This document shows positions 8,929 to 18,256 of a stretch of DNA of 64,000 nucleotides, piece after piece; the stretch's first letter is position 1, and each line of letters starts with the position of its first letter. The DNA is taken from contig JAFRTU010000015.1 of NCBI GenBank assembly GCA_017439085.1, positions 140,994 to 204,993 on the forward strand, written 5' to 3'. This stretch comes from Clostridia bacterium. GTDB taxonomy: Bacteria > Bacillota > Clostridia > Christensenellales > Christensenellaceae. A program made the translations under genes and the position numbers. The notes beneath the pieces are model-generated. The model saw only the letters and a program-made list of their open reading frames with translations. It was not told the DNA's origin and did no database searches.

Positions 8929-9627
8929 TTGAATTTCGGATCTAACATCATAATGGCCCTGCAGAGATACGGACACCTGTTCCTGAAGGGCACACTAATA
9001 ACTCTTGCCTTCTCGGCAGTAGCCGTTACGGGAGGAGTCATCTTCGGAGGCATACTTGCTCTCATGAGGCTTTCGGAGTTCCACATTACAATAAAGGGAA
9101 AGAAGATAAAGCCTCTCTCCATCATATCCACGGCATATGTGGAAGTGATAAGGGGCACGCCTATACTCCTGCAGCTATATGTTTTCTATTTTTTCATTCC
9201 GTCGGCGCTGAGCTTCCTAAATCTGTCTAAATTCGCCAGCATAAGCCTCGCACTCATTTTCAACAGCGCTGCTTATGTGGCTGAGATATTCAGGTCGGGG
9301 ATCGACGCAGTGGATCATGGCCAGATGGAGGCTGCAAGATGTCTCGGTCTCAGCAGAAACCAGGCCCTTATGAAGATTGTGCTTCCTCAGGCGATAAAGA
9401 ACATACTCCCAGCACTCTGCAATGAGTTCGTGGCGATGATAAAGGAAACATCACTGGCTTCCACATTTTTTGCGGGAGACATAATGACTACATACAAGAC
9501 GGTCAACGGAGCACTGTTCCTGGTCATAGAGCCGCTCATAATCATAGCGGTCATCTATTTTGCACTAACGTTCACTCTGAGCAAGGTGGTAGCAGTATTC
9601 GAGAGGAGGATGAAGACAAGTGACTAA
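8929..9627 (+). CDS. Amino-acid ABC transporter permease (HisM/GlnP type)
   Basis: Integral membrane subunit forming the translocation path for the preceding binding protein. The hydrophobic 232-residue sequence has about five membrane segments and the cytoplasmic EAA loop [21 protein letters not shown], which docks the ATPase. The start is taken as TTG 8929 because GGAGG (8916-8920) lies 8 bases upstream; the in-frame TTG at 8914 overlaps this SD. It overlaps the ATPase gene by 8 bases, so translation is coupled. HisM-like permeases work as homodimers or heterodimers; only one permease gene is present, so a homodimer is likely. Confidence 0.9.
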   Translation: MNFGSNIIMALQRYGHLFLKGTLITLAFSAVAVTGGVIFGGILALMRLSEFHITIKGKKIKPLSIISTAYVEVIRGTPILLQLYVFYFFIPSALSFLNLSKFASISLALIFNSAAYVAEIFRSGIDAVDHGQMEAARCLGLSRNQALMKIVLPQAIKNILPALCNEFVAMIKETSLASTFFAGDIMTTYKTVNGALFLVIEPLIIIAVIYFALTFTLSKVVAVFERRMKTSD

Positions 9628-10378
9628 CGGAGACATCCTTATAAAGGTAGAGGGACTTCACAAGAAGTTTACCATAAACGGGCACGAGGAACTTCATGTC
9701 CTTAAAGGAATAGATCAGGAGATCAGGAAGGGAGAGGTAGTCACCATAATAGGACCTTCAGGAGGCGGCAAGTCCACATTCCTTCGTTGCTTGAATCTGC
9801 TTGAGGAGCCTGATGAGGGAAAGATCTTCTTTGAGGGAGTGGACATCACTGACAAAAAGGTCAATATCAACGAACACAGACAGAAGATGGGCATGGTGTT
9901 CCAGCATTTCAATATATTCTCAAATCTCAAGGTAGGAGAGAATATCACGATGGCGCCTGTCCTACTGAAGAAAAAGACCAAGGAAGAGGCGGAAAAGCTT
10001 TGCGATGAGCTCCTTGAAAGGGTTGGCCTTCTGGACAAGAAGAACGAGTATCCTTCAAGGCTTTCCGGAGGACAGAGACAGAGACTCGCAATAGTGAGAG
10101 CTCTGGCAATGGAACCGGACGTCATGCTTTTCGATGAGCCGACCTCTGCTCTTGACCCCGAGATGGTGGGGGAGGTTCTTCAGGTTATAAAGGATCTGGT
10201 TAATACGGGCATGACATGTCTCATAGTCACTCATGAGATGGGATTCGCAAAAGAAGTCTCTCACAGGGTGCTCTTCATAGATGACGGCATCATAGCCGAA
10301 GAGGGAACACCACAGCAGATCTTCAACGATCCCAAGAACCCCAGGACCAAGGAGTTCCTGAGCAAGGTGCTTTACTGA
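9620..10378 (+). CDS. Amino-acid ABC transporter ATPase (GlnQ/HisP type)
   Basis: Cytoplasmic ATPase powering the importer, starting at GTG 9620 inside the permease gene. Motifs in order: Walker [10 protein letters not shown] (Gly at the usually Ser position), Q-loop [11 protein letters not shown] signature [15 protein letters not shown], Walker [16 protein letters not shown]-loop [11 protein letters not shown]. The 252-residue length is standard for polar amino-acid importers. The hydrolase gene starts one base after its stop. Confidence 0.95.
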   Translation: MTNGDILIKVEGLHKKFTINGHEELHVLKGIDQEIRKGEVVTIIGPSGGGKSTFLRCLNLLEEPDEGKIFFEGVDITDKKVNINEHRQKMGMVFQHFNIFSNLKVGENITMAPVLLKKKTKEEAEKLCDELLERVGLLDKKNEYPSRLSGGQRQRLAIVRALAMEPDVMLFDEPTSALDPEMVGEVLQVIKDLVNTGMTCLIVTHEMGFAKEVSHRVLFIDDGIIAEEGTPQQIFNDPKNPRTKEFLSKVLY

Positions 10379-10379
10379 T

Positions 10380-11816
10380 ATGGAAAAGAACAAACAGCTG
10401 GCAATAGATGCAATAAACGAGAATGAGAGCAAATTCACCTCAATAAGCGACAAGGTTTGGGAATTTGCAGAACTCTCATTAAAGGAATATAAGTCCGCAG
10501 AGCTATACTGTGCTCAGTTTGAGAAGGACGGATGGAAGGTCGAAAAGGGGCTTGACGGTATCGAGACATGCTTCAAGGCCGAGTTCGGAGCGGGACATCC
10601 CGTTATAGGCATACTCGGAGAGTTCGACGCTCTTTCAGGTCTTTCCCAGGTGGGCGGATGTCCCGAGTACAAGGAACTCGTGAAAGGCGGCAGCGGACAC
10701 GGATGCGGGCATAACATGCTGGGAGCAGGCTCCATGGCAGCAGCATACGGAGTAAGGGCATACCTTGAGAAAACCGGGAAGCCCGGTACCGTCATATATT
10801 TCGGATGCCCCGGAGAAGAAGGAGGCGCAAGCAAAGCCTTTCTGGCAAGGGACGGCTACTGGAAAAAACTGGACGCTGCCATCTCGTGGCATCCCGGAAC
10901 TGCGACTGCAGTGAGATCGGGAACTTCAAACTCATGCATACAGAAGGAATATATCTTCAAGGGCGTTGCTGCCCATGCGGCAGGTTCTCCCCAGTTCGGA
11001 AGGAGCGGACTCGATGCAGTCCAGATAATGAACATGGGAGTTGAGTTCCTTAGGGAGCATATGGACAGCACATCCAGGATACACTATGCGATAACCGATG
11101 CGGGCGGAATATCTCCTAACGTGGTGCCTCCGATAGCCAAAGTGCTCTATATGGTAAGAGCGATACAGGTACAGGACTGCATAGCCCTTCAGAAGAGAGT
11201 CGACAAGATAGCAGAGGCGGCAGCCATGATGACGGAGACGGAGCTGTCAGTAAGATTCATAGACGGTCTTGCCAATCTCGTTCCGAACACCGTGCTTGAA
11301 AAGCAGATGCAGAAGAATCTGGAGCTTGTGGGCATGCCTAAATACACGCCCGAGGAATATGCACTGGCAGAGGCCATAGATGCTTCGACAGGAGGAAAGG
11401 GAAAGCTCCCGCCTGAGATAGACGATGAGGATCCCGACTATGATTACGTAGCAGAGATGACTGACAACGGCAATAAGGGGCTTAACGATTTCATAATGCC
11501 TTTAAGGCACTCAAACGCGCCTTCTCCCGGTTCCACCGATGTCGGTGACGTGAGCTGGCTCACCCCGACGGTACAGATGAGGGCCTCCTGCTTTACGGCA
11601 CACGCTCCCGGTCATTCATGGCAGAACGTGTCCATGGGAAAGACTTCCATAGGACACAAGGGACTGATACTCGGGGGAAAGGTGATGGCGCTCACCGCCA
11701 TAGATCTCTACGAGGATCCGTCCATAATAGAGGCTGCCACGGAAGAGTTCAAAAAGAGGACCAAGGCGGGGTTCCTGAGTCCGATACCTATGGACGCTGT
11801 ACCGACGATAGTCTGA
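10380..11816 (+). CDS. M20-family amidohydrolase, AbgB-like
   Basis: Metal-dependent cytoplasmic hydrolase of 478 residues in the family of AbgB, the p-aminobenzoyl-glutamate hydrolase subunit. Metal-binding and catalytic motifs are visible: GHGCGHNMLGAGS, GCPGEEGGASK with the general-base Glu, and the C-terminal HAPGHSWQN. The lid region HAAGSPQFGRSGLDAVQIMN is characteristic of the AbgB branch. It sits one base after an amino-acid ABC importer with a shared promoter and terminator. I infer that the importer brings in an amide- or peptide-linked amino acid that this enzyme cleaves. The true substrate is not visible in the sequence; other M20D hydrolases remove acyl groups from amino acids. 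Confidence 0.85.
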   Translation: MEKNKQLAIDAINENESKFTSISDKVWEFAELSLKEYKSAELYCAQFEKDGWKVEKGLDGIETCFKAEFGAGHPVIGILGEFDALSGLSQVGGCPEYKELVKGGSGHGCGHNMLGAGSMAAAYGVRAYLEKTGKPGTVIYFGCPGEEGGASKAFLARDGYWKKLDAAISWHPGTATAVRSGTSNSCIQKEYIFKGVAAHAAGSPQFGRSGLDAVQIMNMGVEFLREHMDSTSRIHYAITDAGGISPNVVPPIAKVLYMVRAIQVQDCIALQKRVDKIAEAAAMMTETELSVRFIDGLANLVPNTVLEKQMQKNLELVGMPKYTPEEYALAEAIDASTGGKGKLPPEIDDEDPDYDYVAEMTDNGNKGLNDFIMPLRHSNAPSPGSTDVGDVSWLTPTVQMRASCFTAHAPGHSWQNVSMGKTSIGHKGLILGGKVMALTAIDLYEDPSIIEAATEEFKKRTKAGFLSPIPMDAVPTIV

Positions 11817-11832
11817 TAACCTTAAATGTAAG

Positions 11833-11873
11833 AATCCTTTTCCGGGATTATTTCCCGGGAAAGGATTTTTTTT
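11833..11873 (+). terminator. Intrinsic terminator of the ABC/hydrolase operon
   Basis: A long stem (11833-11847 with 11852-11867, one G-U pair) around TTAT, followed by T8. Confidence 0.9.
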
Positions 11874-11899
11874 ACTCTCCCATGATTAATTGATACAAT
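11871..11899 (+). promoter_or_regulatory. Probable promoter of the alpha-galactosidase gene
   Basis: TTTACT at 11871-11876 and TACAAT at 11894-11899, spacer 17 bp. The -35 overlaps the end of the previous terminator's T tract. Confidence 0.5.
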
Positions 11900-11948
11900 T
11901 ATATCGGGACGAAAACCCATTTATATCATAAACATCATTGAGGTCCAT

Positions 11949-14105
11949 ATGATCAGATATACAGATGATACCTTTATTCTGACAAATGACAGGTTCTCAT
12001 ATGTAATGAGAACAGATATGAACGGAGTACTCGGCCATATCCATTTCGGAGCTCCGGTGACCGGAAAAGACACAAAAACCATGGGATTCGAGCCTGAGCT
12101 CGGATGGGGGACTTCGAATATGCTGGATGGCATATGCTATCATTTCATGCCTCTTGAGTGGAGCACTCCCGGGACGGGAGACTACAGGGCGTGTGCCATG
12201 GATACGGATGCGGGGACATCCTTTTTCAGATACAGTTCCCACAGGATCCTTAAAGGACAGATACCGTTTTCGGCTGCTCTGCTCGGTCCACACGGGGAAT
12301 GTGACACTCTGGAGGTGACTCTCAAGGACAGGAACGGGCTCGAACTTATCCTGATATACAGCCTCTATGATTCCGCACTTACAAGAAGAAGCGTGCTGAA
12401 AAACCGGAGCGGAAAGGAGATCAGGATATCGAAGTTCATGTCCATGCTCCTGGATCTGCCCGGAAGTTTTGAGATGATGACCTTTTCCGGAGCCTGGGCA
12501 AGGGAGATGCATACATGTTTCAATAAGGTGGGGACCGCCTCAATAGTGAACGAGAGCACCACCGGTTTCTCTTCTGCTCATCATAACCCGGGCTTCATCC
12601 TGAAGAGAGAGGATACATCGGAAGATTTCGGAGAGGCGTATGCATTCAACATCATCTATTCAGGAAACCACTATTCAAGGGCACAGAAGAGCGCCGAGGG
12701 GCTGACGAGAGTGATCATGGGGATCAGTCCGGAGGGCTTCACATGGAAGCTTTCCGACGGAGAGGTCTTTGAATCTCCTGAGACAGTGCTCACCTGGTCG
12801 GGTGACGGCCTTAACGGTGTGTCCGCTCTGATGCACAGTTTTGTTAACGACCACATAGTCCCGACCTACTGGAACGGAAGGGAGAGACCCGTACTGTTCA
12901 ACAGCTGGGAAGGCTGCGGTTTCGACTATGATGAGAATAAGCTCCTTCAGCTCGCTGAGGGTGCAAAGTCACTCGGGTGTGAGCTTTTCGTACTCGATGA
13001 CGGATGGTTCGGAGCCAGGAATTCCGACAGGGCGGGGCTCGGTGATTATGGACCGAACAGGAACAAGCTTCCCGGCGGCATCAGCGGTCTTTCGGAGAAA
13101 ATTCGAGGACTGGGCCTTGATTTCGGCCTTTGGGTGGAGCCTGAGGCAGTGAACCCTGACAGCGACCTTTATAGGGCACATCCCGAATGGTCCATAGGAT
13201 ATGGAGATCCCGAGACTGTGCTAGGAAGGAACGAACTGCTGCTGGACCTCAGGATGAATGATGTGAGGGACTATATAGTGGAGAACGTCTCAAAGGTAAT
13301 AGATGACGGAAAACTATCATATATGAAATGGGATATGAACAGACACTCCACTCTTAAAGGAGCCGATGCTCACAGATATATCCTCGGCCTCTATGAGGTA
13401 ATGAGACGCATCTTCACAGTCAGGGAAGGACTGCTTCTCGAAAACTGTGCTTCAGGAGGGAACAGATTCGATCTGGGCATGCTGACATTCTCTCCGCAGA
13501 TATGGGCCTCGGACGATACGGACCCGATAGAGAGGATAGACATCCAGAAGGGCTATTCCTATCTGTATCCACAGTCGACCGTAGGCGCTCATGTTTCCAT
13601 GTCTCCGAACCAGCAGACAGGGAGAAAAACACCTCTGTCCACGAGAGGCAATATCTCCTTCTTCGGAGTACTGGGCTACGAGCTCGACCTGACTGAGCCC
13701 AGCGCAGATGAGAAGGAGGAGATCAGAAGACAGATAGATTTCTATAAGAGATACAGGAAGGCCTTCCAGTTCGGAAGGGAACTGAGGACTGATTCCGAGA
13801 CAGCGGTCGGATTTGAAGTCCTCCTTGGAGACACAGCAGTTGTAGGGCTGTTCCACAAGCTCCTTCCGGCAGCACCCTGTTATGAGACGTTTAAGGTACT
13901 TGGCCTCAGAAATGACAGCGTCTATATGGTGACAGACACAGATACAGAACTTCCCGAAGAAATGAGGAAGAGAATAATCAGCGGCAATGCTCTCTTGAAC
14001 GGCATCGCCATGAGGCCGCTGTTCACCGGAATGGGCAGAACGCCTCTTACGAGGAGAGGAGGAGACTTCTCCTCTGATCTGTTCGTGATCGAAAAGACAG
14101 TATAA
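11949..14105 (+). CDS. Alpha-galactosidase, GH36
   Basis: Releases alpha-1,6-linked galactose from raffinose-family sugars or melibiose by a retaining mechanism. The 718-residue protein has the N-terminal beta-sandwich and a catalytic barrel with DDGWFGARNSDRAGLGDY, the nucleophile motif KWDMNRH, ENCASGGNRFDLG, and the acid/base Asp in WASDDTDPIERI. No signal peptide is present, so it acts in the cytoplasm on imported sugar. SD GAGG lies just upstream of ATG 11949. The GH32 gene follows 38 bases later and is probably co-transcribed; together they could take raffinose to galactose, glucose and fructose. No oligosaccharide transporter or sugar regulator is in the window. Confidence 0.95.
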   Translation: MIRYTDDTFILTNDRFSYVMRTDMNGVLGHIHFGAPVTGKDTKTMGFEPELGWGTSNMLDGICYHFMPLEWSTPGTGDYRACAMDTDAGTSFFRYSSHRILKGQIPFSAALLGPHGECDTLEVTLKDRNGLELILIYSLYDSALTRRSVLKNRSGKEIRISKFMSMLLDLPGSFEMMTFSGAWAREMHTCFNKVGTASIVNESTTGFSSAHHNPGFILKREDTSEDFGEAYAFNIIYSGNHYSRAQKSAEGLTRVIMGISPEGFTWKLSDGEVFESPETVLTWSGDGLNGVSALMHSFVNDHIVPTYWNGRERPVLFNSWEGCGFDYDENKLLQLAEGAKSLGCELFVLDDGWFGARNSDRAGLGDYGPNRNKLPGGISGLSEKIRGLGLDFGLWVEPEAVNPDSDLYRAHPEWSIGYGDPETVLGRNELLLDLRMNDVRDYIVENVSKVIDDGKLSYMKWDMNRHSTLKGADAHRYILGLYEVMRRIFTVREGLLLENCASGGNRFDLGMLTFSPQIWASDDTDPIERIDIQKGYSYLYPQSTVGAHVSMSPNQQTGRKTPLSTRGNISFFGVLGYELDLTEPSADEKEEIRRQIDFYKRYRKAFQFGRELRTDSETAVGFEVLLGDTAVVGLFHKLLPAAPCYETFKVLGLRNDSVYMVTDTDTELPEEMRKRIISGNALLNGIAMRPLFTGMGRTPLTRRGGDFSSDLFVIEKTV

Positions 14106-14143
14106 CGACATCTTTACATACAGTTATTAAGGGAGATTATAAA

Positions 14144-15241
14144 ATGAAATACGAGCTTGATTACCATTTTCATGCAAAGAAAGGGTGGATTAACGACCCG
14201 AACGGACTATGCTACTTCAAGGGAAAGTATCACCTCTTCTATCAGCACAACCCCCATGATGTCATATGGGACACCATGCACTGGGGACATGCCGTCAGCG
14301 AGGACCTGATGCACTGGGAGGAGCTTCCGATAGCACTGTATCCTGACATGCCTTATGAGTCATCTGACGGATGCTTTTCCGGCAGTGCCATCATACACAA
14401 CGATGAGATGTGGCTCTTCTATACGTCGGTATCTGAGGAACTCGGACAGACCCAGTCCCTAGTGATCTCGAAGGACGGTTACACATTTGAGAAGTATCCC
14501 GGGAACCCGATAATAAAGAACGTGCCTGAAGACGGAACACAGAAAGACTTCAGAGACCCGAAGGTGTTCGAGCACGACGGACATTTCTATATGGTGACAG
14601 GTACATGCAAGGGCGAGCTTGCAAGAGTGCTCCTGTTCAGGAGTGATGATCTTCTGAACTGGGAATACAGAGGGATCCTGTACGAATCGGATGAATTCCT
14701 GCCTGTCATTGAGTGCCCGGATCTGTTCCCCGTGGGAGACAAATGGGTGCTTGCCTTCTCGATCATGAGAAGACCGGAAAAATCGGTAGCTCTCGCCATA
14801 GGAGATTTCAAAGATGAGAAGTTCATCCTTGAGGAGATCAGCTTCCTCGACAGAGGACCTGAATCATATGCTCCGCAGAGTTTCCTTGCTCCTGACGGGA
14901 GGAGGATCCTCATAGAATGGATGAACAACTGGAAATTCAAGAGAATGCCTCATGATACGTTTGCAGGAGCCTTTACGGTACCGAGAGAGATATTCTTCAA
15001 TGAGAGGAACAGGCTGTGTCTGTTCCCCGTGAGGGAAGCAAGGCACCTGCTCGTAAAGGAGGATAAGGATGTGGTCGTGGCTCCTGACAGTGTTACCGTG
15101 ACTGCGGGAAAGGAACCGGTTGTATTTGAAGGAAAAGTCGATTCCGTCGATATCCTGAGAGACAATGAATGCGTGGAGGTGTTCATAAACGGAGGTGAAG
15201 AGGTCATAACCGTATATGAACTCTGGGGCAAGTGCTGGTAA
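14144..15241 (+). CDS. Compact GH32 beta-fructofuranosidase (sucrase)
   Basis: Hydrolyses sucrose or sucrose-6-phosphate. The five-bladed propeller is complete: nucleophile Asp in GWINDPNG, FRDPKVF with the transition-state Asp, and the acid/base Glu in VIECPDLF. The protein has only 365 residues against about 470-500 for SacA/ScrB enzymes; the C-terminal beta-sandwich is reduced to roughly 80 residues, keeping only VEVFINGGEEV near the end. No signal peptide. SD GGGAG precedes the ATG. It lies between alpha-galactosidase and the tRNA nucleotidyltransferase gene. Whether the substrate is phosphorylated cannot be told; no PTS gene is present. Confidence 0.9.
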   Translation: MKYELDYHFHAKKGWINDPNGLCYFKGKYHLFYQHNPHDVIWDTMHWGHAVSEDLMHWEELPIALYPDMPYESSDGCFSGSAIIHNDEMWLFYTSVSEELGQTQSLVISKDGYTFEKYPGNPIIKNVPEDGTQKDFRDPKVFEHDGHFYMVTGTCKGELARVLLFRSDDLLNWEYRGILYESDEFLPVIECPDLFPVGDKWVLAFSIMRRPEKSVALAIGDFKDEKFILEEISFLDRGPESYAPQSFLAPDGRRILIEWMNNWKFKRMPHDTFAGAFTVPREIFFNERNRLCLFPVREARHLLVKEDKDVVVAPDSVTVTAGKEPVVFEGKVDSVDILRDNECVEVFINGGEEVITVYELWGKCW

Positions 15242-15258
15242 AAGGATGATATCCGTTG

Positions 15259-16650
15259 ATGGTAAGTGAAGACATCGCAATAGCGGAAAGGATAGCCAGA
15301 AGAGTCCTTGAGTCAGGTGGAAGGACGTTCTATGTCGGAGGATATGTCCGCGATCTTCTCATGGGAAAGGAGATAAAGGACGTGGACATTGAAGTCCACG
15401 GTCTTGGTGCGCAGAAACTGCGGGAGATCCTTGGAGAGATGGGAAGGGTCCTTACCATAGGGGAGAGCTTCGGCATATTCAAACTGGAGGAGCATGATGT
15501 CGACATAGCCCTTCCGAGATATGAGAAGGCAACGGGAAGAGGACATAAGGATTTCGAAGTGTTCGTGGATCCCTTCGCCGGCACATATGAGGCATCAAGG
15601 AGAAGAGACTTCACCGTGAATGCTCTCATGCAGGATGTGCTCACAGGTGAGATAGTGGATCATTTCGGAGGAATGGCGGACCTTAAGAAGGGAGTGCTCC
15701 GTCATGTGAACGATGAGAGCTTTCCGGAGGATCCCCTCAGGGTACTTAGAGGAGCTCAGTTCGCTTCAAGATTCGGGTTTTCCATAGCACCAGAGACCAT
15801 GGAGCTCTCAAGGAGAATATCGCTCGATTCTCTCTCAAGGGAAAGGGTCGAGGGGGAGATGAAGAAGGCTCTCCTGAAGTCTGACAGTCCATCGGTGTTC
15901 TTCAACGTGCTTCGTGAGATGGATCAGCTGGATCGCTGGTTCCCGGAGCTCAGGGCACTCATCGGGGTGGAGCAGAACTCGGAGTTCCACGGAGAGGGAG
16001 ACGTATGGAACCATACCCTTCTCGTACTGGATATGGGAGTACATTTCAGGGATATGCTTCCGAACAGCTATGAGTTCATGCTCTCATGTCTATGCCATGA
16101 CCTCGGAAAAGCCGTAGCTACTCAGACGATAGACGGGAAGATACATGCCTATGAGCATGAAGTAAAGGGGGTACCCATAGCAGAGAGACTGATAAAGCGG
16201 CTGACGGGGGACAAACAGGTGCTTCGCTACGTGCTCAACATGGTGAGATTACATATGAAACCTAATACCGTTTCCGCATACAGATCCAAGATCAAGGTAA
16301 CGAACAGGATGTTCGATGAATCGGTGGACCCCGTGGGTCTCATATGCCTTGCCACTGCTGACGGGCTTGGTTCCATTTCAAAATATCCGTTCTACTCTCA
16401 CGAGGAGTTTCTGTATGAGAGACTCAGGGTATATAAAGAATATATGTCAAGACCCCATGTAACGGGGATCGACCTCATTAATAAAGGCTTTGTGCCGGGA
16501 CCGGAGTTCAGCCGTATGCTGGAATACTCCCATAAGCTCAGACTTGCTGGGATAGACAAGGAAGAGGCACTGAAACAGACGGTCAGATACGGCAACCAGC
16601 TGTTGAAGAAAGAAGGAAAGGAAATTTGCTATGAAGATAGTACTGATTGA
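15259..16650 (+). CDS. cca: tRNA nucleotidyltransferase (CCA-adding) with HD domain
   Basis: Class II nucleotidyltransferase that builds or repairs the 3' CCA of tRNAs. Motifs: FYVGGYVRDLL, catalytic DVDIEVHG, RRRDFTVNALM, and the RNA-binding region DPLRVLRGAQFASRFGF, followed by an HD domain (HTLLVLDMGVHF, CLCHDLGKA). The 463-residue length and HD domain resemble E. coli Cca. Poly(A) polymerase activity is an alternative for this superfamily. ATG 15259 is chosen over the adjacent TTG 15256. All seven tRNA genes 1 kb downstream encode CCA, so the enzyme would mainly do repair. It overlaps the next gene by 20 bases. Confidence 0.88.
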   Translation: MVSEDIAIAERIARRVLESGGRTFYVGGYVRDLLMGKEIKDVDIEVHGLGAQKLREILGEMGRVLTIGESFGIFKLEEHDVDIALPRYEKATGRGHKDFEVFVDPFAGTYEASRRRDFTVNALMQDVLTGEIVDHFGGMADLKKGVLRHVNDESFPEDPLRVLRGAQFASRFGFSIAPETMELSRRISLDSLSRERVEGEMKKALLKSDSPSVFFNVLREMDQLDRWFPELRALIGVEQNSEFHGEGDVWNHTLLVLDMGVHFRDMLPNSYEFMLSCLCHDLGKAVATQTIDGKIHAYEHEVKGVPIAERLIKRLTGDKQVLRYVLNMVRLHMKPNTVSAYRSKIKVTNRMFDESVDPVGLICLATADGLGSISKYPFYSHEEFLYERLRVYKEYMSRPHVTGIDLINKGFVPGPEFSRMLEYSHKLRLAGIDKEEALKQTVRYGNQLLKKEGKEICYEDSTD

Positions 16651-17581
16651 ATCACTGGCAGTGGACAGGACTTATATTGAAAAGCTTGCGGCTCCTCTTA
16701 AGGAACACGGACATGAATTCGTTGCATTCGACAAGAGAGCGGCAGGCCCTGCTGAGCTTAAGAAGATGGCAGGGGACGCAGATATAGTCATCGAGGGCAA
16801 TCAGCCCCTTGGAAGAGATATGCTGAAGGCACTTGAGAAGTGCAGATACATAAGTGTCGGTTTTTCAGGAGTGGATCATGTGGATGCTGCGACCGCAAGG
16901 GAGATGGGGATCACAGTCAGCAACAGTGCCGGTTATGCAAACGATTCAGTACCGGAACTTGCTCTTGGGATGATGCTGGGCCTTTTGAGAAACATACCCT
17001 TAGTAGATAAGGCATGCCGTGAAGGAAAGACGAAGGACGGACTCGTGGGAAATGAACTCAGGGGCAAGACTGTAGGTATCATCGGAATGGGCGGTACCGG
17101 ATACAGGATGGCAGAGATCCTGAAAGTCTTCGATTGCAATATAGTTTTCAGTGTTCCGCATGTAAGGGACAATATGCTGAAGTTCGGAAGACCGGTGAAC
17201 CTTGATGAACTTCTTGCGGTTTCGGATATAGTGACCCTTCACTGTCCTCTAACAGATGAGACGAGAGGTCTCATAGGAAAGGAACAGATAGAGAAGATGA
17301 AGAAGACTGCTATCCTCATAAATACATCCAGAGGTCCCGTAGTGGACAGCAGTGCTCTTGCCGATGCCCTGAATACAGGAAGGATAGCGGGAGCAGGTGT
17401 GGACGTATTTGAGACAGAGCCTCCTATAGACGTTGATCATCCGCTGCTAAAAGCTAGAAACTGCATCGTAACGCCTCATGTCGCTTTTGCCACAAAGGAG
17501 TCCATGATCAAGAGGGCAGATATAGCTTTCAATAACGTATACAGATATCTGGAGGGAGATCCGGTCAATATAAAGATCTGA
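16631..17581 (+). CDS. D-2-hydroxyacid dehydrogenase
   Basis: NAD-dependent dehydrogenase of the D-3-phosphoglycerate/D-lactate/glycerate family, 316 residues, cytoplasmic. It shows the Rossmann motif GIIGMGGTGYRMAEIL, the signature LINTSRGPVVD with the catalytic Arg, the Glu in VDVFETEPP and the catalytic His in TPHVAFAT. There is no ACT or ASB domain, so it is not a full-length regulated SerA. The start lies inside cca (20-base overlap), which implies translational coupling. Substrate specificity cannot be assigned from motifs. Confidence 0.9.
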   Translation: MKIVLIESLAVDRTYIEKLAAPLKEHGHEFVAFDKRAAGPAELKKMAGDADIVIEGNQPLGRDMLKALEKCRYISVGFSGVDHVDAATAREMGITVSNSAGYANDSVPELALGMMLGLLRNIPLVDKACREGKTKDGLVGNELRGKTVGIIGMGGTGYRMAEILKVFDCNIVFSVPHVRDNMLKFGRPVNLDELLAVSDIVTLHCPLTDETRGLIGKEQIEKMKKTAILINTSRGPVVDSSALADALNTGRIAGAGVDVFETEPPIDVDHPLLKARNCIVTPHVAFATKESMIKRADIAFNNVYRYLEGDPVNIKI

Positions 17582-17656
17582 TTTTTCCTTTAATAAAGGC
17601 ATATTTTGGTATCGTGACCAGACAAAGGCGGTATTTAAAATCATGGGAAAAACTGG

Positions 17657-17685
17657 TTGACAACAGTTTTATAATCGTGTATATT
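17657..17685 (+). promoter_or_regulatory. Promoter of the tRNA cluster
   Basis: TTGACA (17657-17662), 17-bp spacer, TATATT (17680-17685), about 30 bases before tRNA-Pro. Confidence 0.85.
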
Positions 17686-17716
17686 AGATATCGCCTTATC
17701 GCCTGGAAGTGAACTT

Positions 17717-17795
<79 letters not shown>

Positions 17796-17805
17796 TCAGC
17801 GAAGT

Positions 17806-17880
17806 GGCTCCTTGGTCAAGTGGTCAAGACACCGCCCTCTCACGGCGGTTACAGGAGTTCGAATCTCCTAGGAGTCACCA
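17806..17880 (+). tRNA. tRNA-Glu (anticodon CTC)
   Basis: Acceptor GGCTCCT pairs with AGGAGTC (one G-U). Anticodon loop CTCTCAC gives CTC. CCA encoded. This is the less common Glu isoacceptor reading GAG. Confidence 0.95.
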
Positions 17881-17884
17881 TTTT

Positions 17885-17961
17885 GGGCCTTTAGCTCAGT
17901 TGGTCAGAGCAGTCGGCTCATAACCGATCGGTCCGCGGTTCGAGTCCGTGAAGGCCCACCA
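17885..17961 (+). tRNA. tRNA-Met, elongator type (anticodon CAT)
   Basis: Acceptor GGGCCTT/AAGGCCC is fully paired and the anticodon stem lacks the three G-C pairs of initiator tRNA, so it is not tRNA-fMet. A CAT anticodon could also mean tRNA-Ile2 with lysidine; the body looks more like elongator Met. CCA encoded. Confidence 0.9.
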
Positions 17962-17967
17962 AAATGT

Positions 17968-18043
17968 GCCTCGGTAGCTCAGTAGGTAGAGCAAGGGACT
18001 GAAAATCCCTGTGTCAGTGGTTCGATTCCACTCTGAGGCACCA
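17968..18043 (+). tRNA. tRNA-Phe (anticodon GAA)
   Basis: Anticodon loop CTGAAAA gives GAA; acceptor GCCTCGG/CTGAGGC; T loop TTCGATT; CCA encoded. This is the tRNA sensed by the T-box at 57410-57652. Confidence 0.97.
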
Positions 18044-18049
18044 GACTGT

Positions 18050-18125
18050 GCTGGTGTAGCTCAATTGGCAGAGCAGCTGATTTGTAATCAGCAGGTTGAG
18101 GGTTCAAGTCCCCCCACCAGCTCCA
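18050..18125 (+). tRNA. tRNA-Thr (anticodon TGT)
   Basis: Anticodon loop TTTGTAA gives TGT; acceptor GCTGGTG/CACCAGC; discriminator T; CCA encoded. The T stem GAGGG/CCCCC has one A-C mismatch. Confidence 0.95.
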
Positions 18126-18138
18126 GAAAAATTAACAT

Positions 18139-18223
<85 letters not shown>

Positions 18224-18252
18224 TTTCTCCTTTCAAAAAGGAGAAATTTTTT
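18224..18252 (+). terminator. Terminator-like hairpin between tRNA-Tyr and tRNA-Leu
   Basis: A 10-bp stem (18224-18233 with 18237-18246), CAA loop, then T6. It lies directly after the CCA of tRNA-Tyr and 4 bases before tRNA-Leu. Confidence 0.75.
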
Positions 18253-18256
18253 AGAA

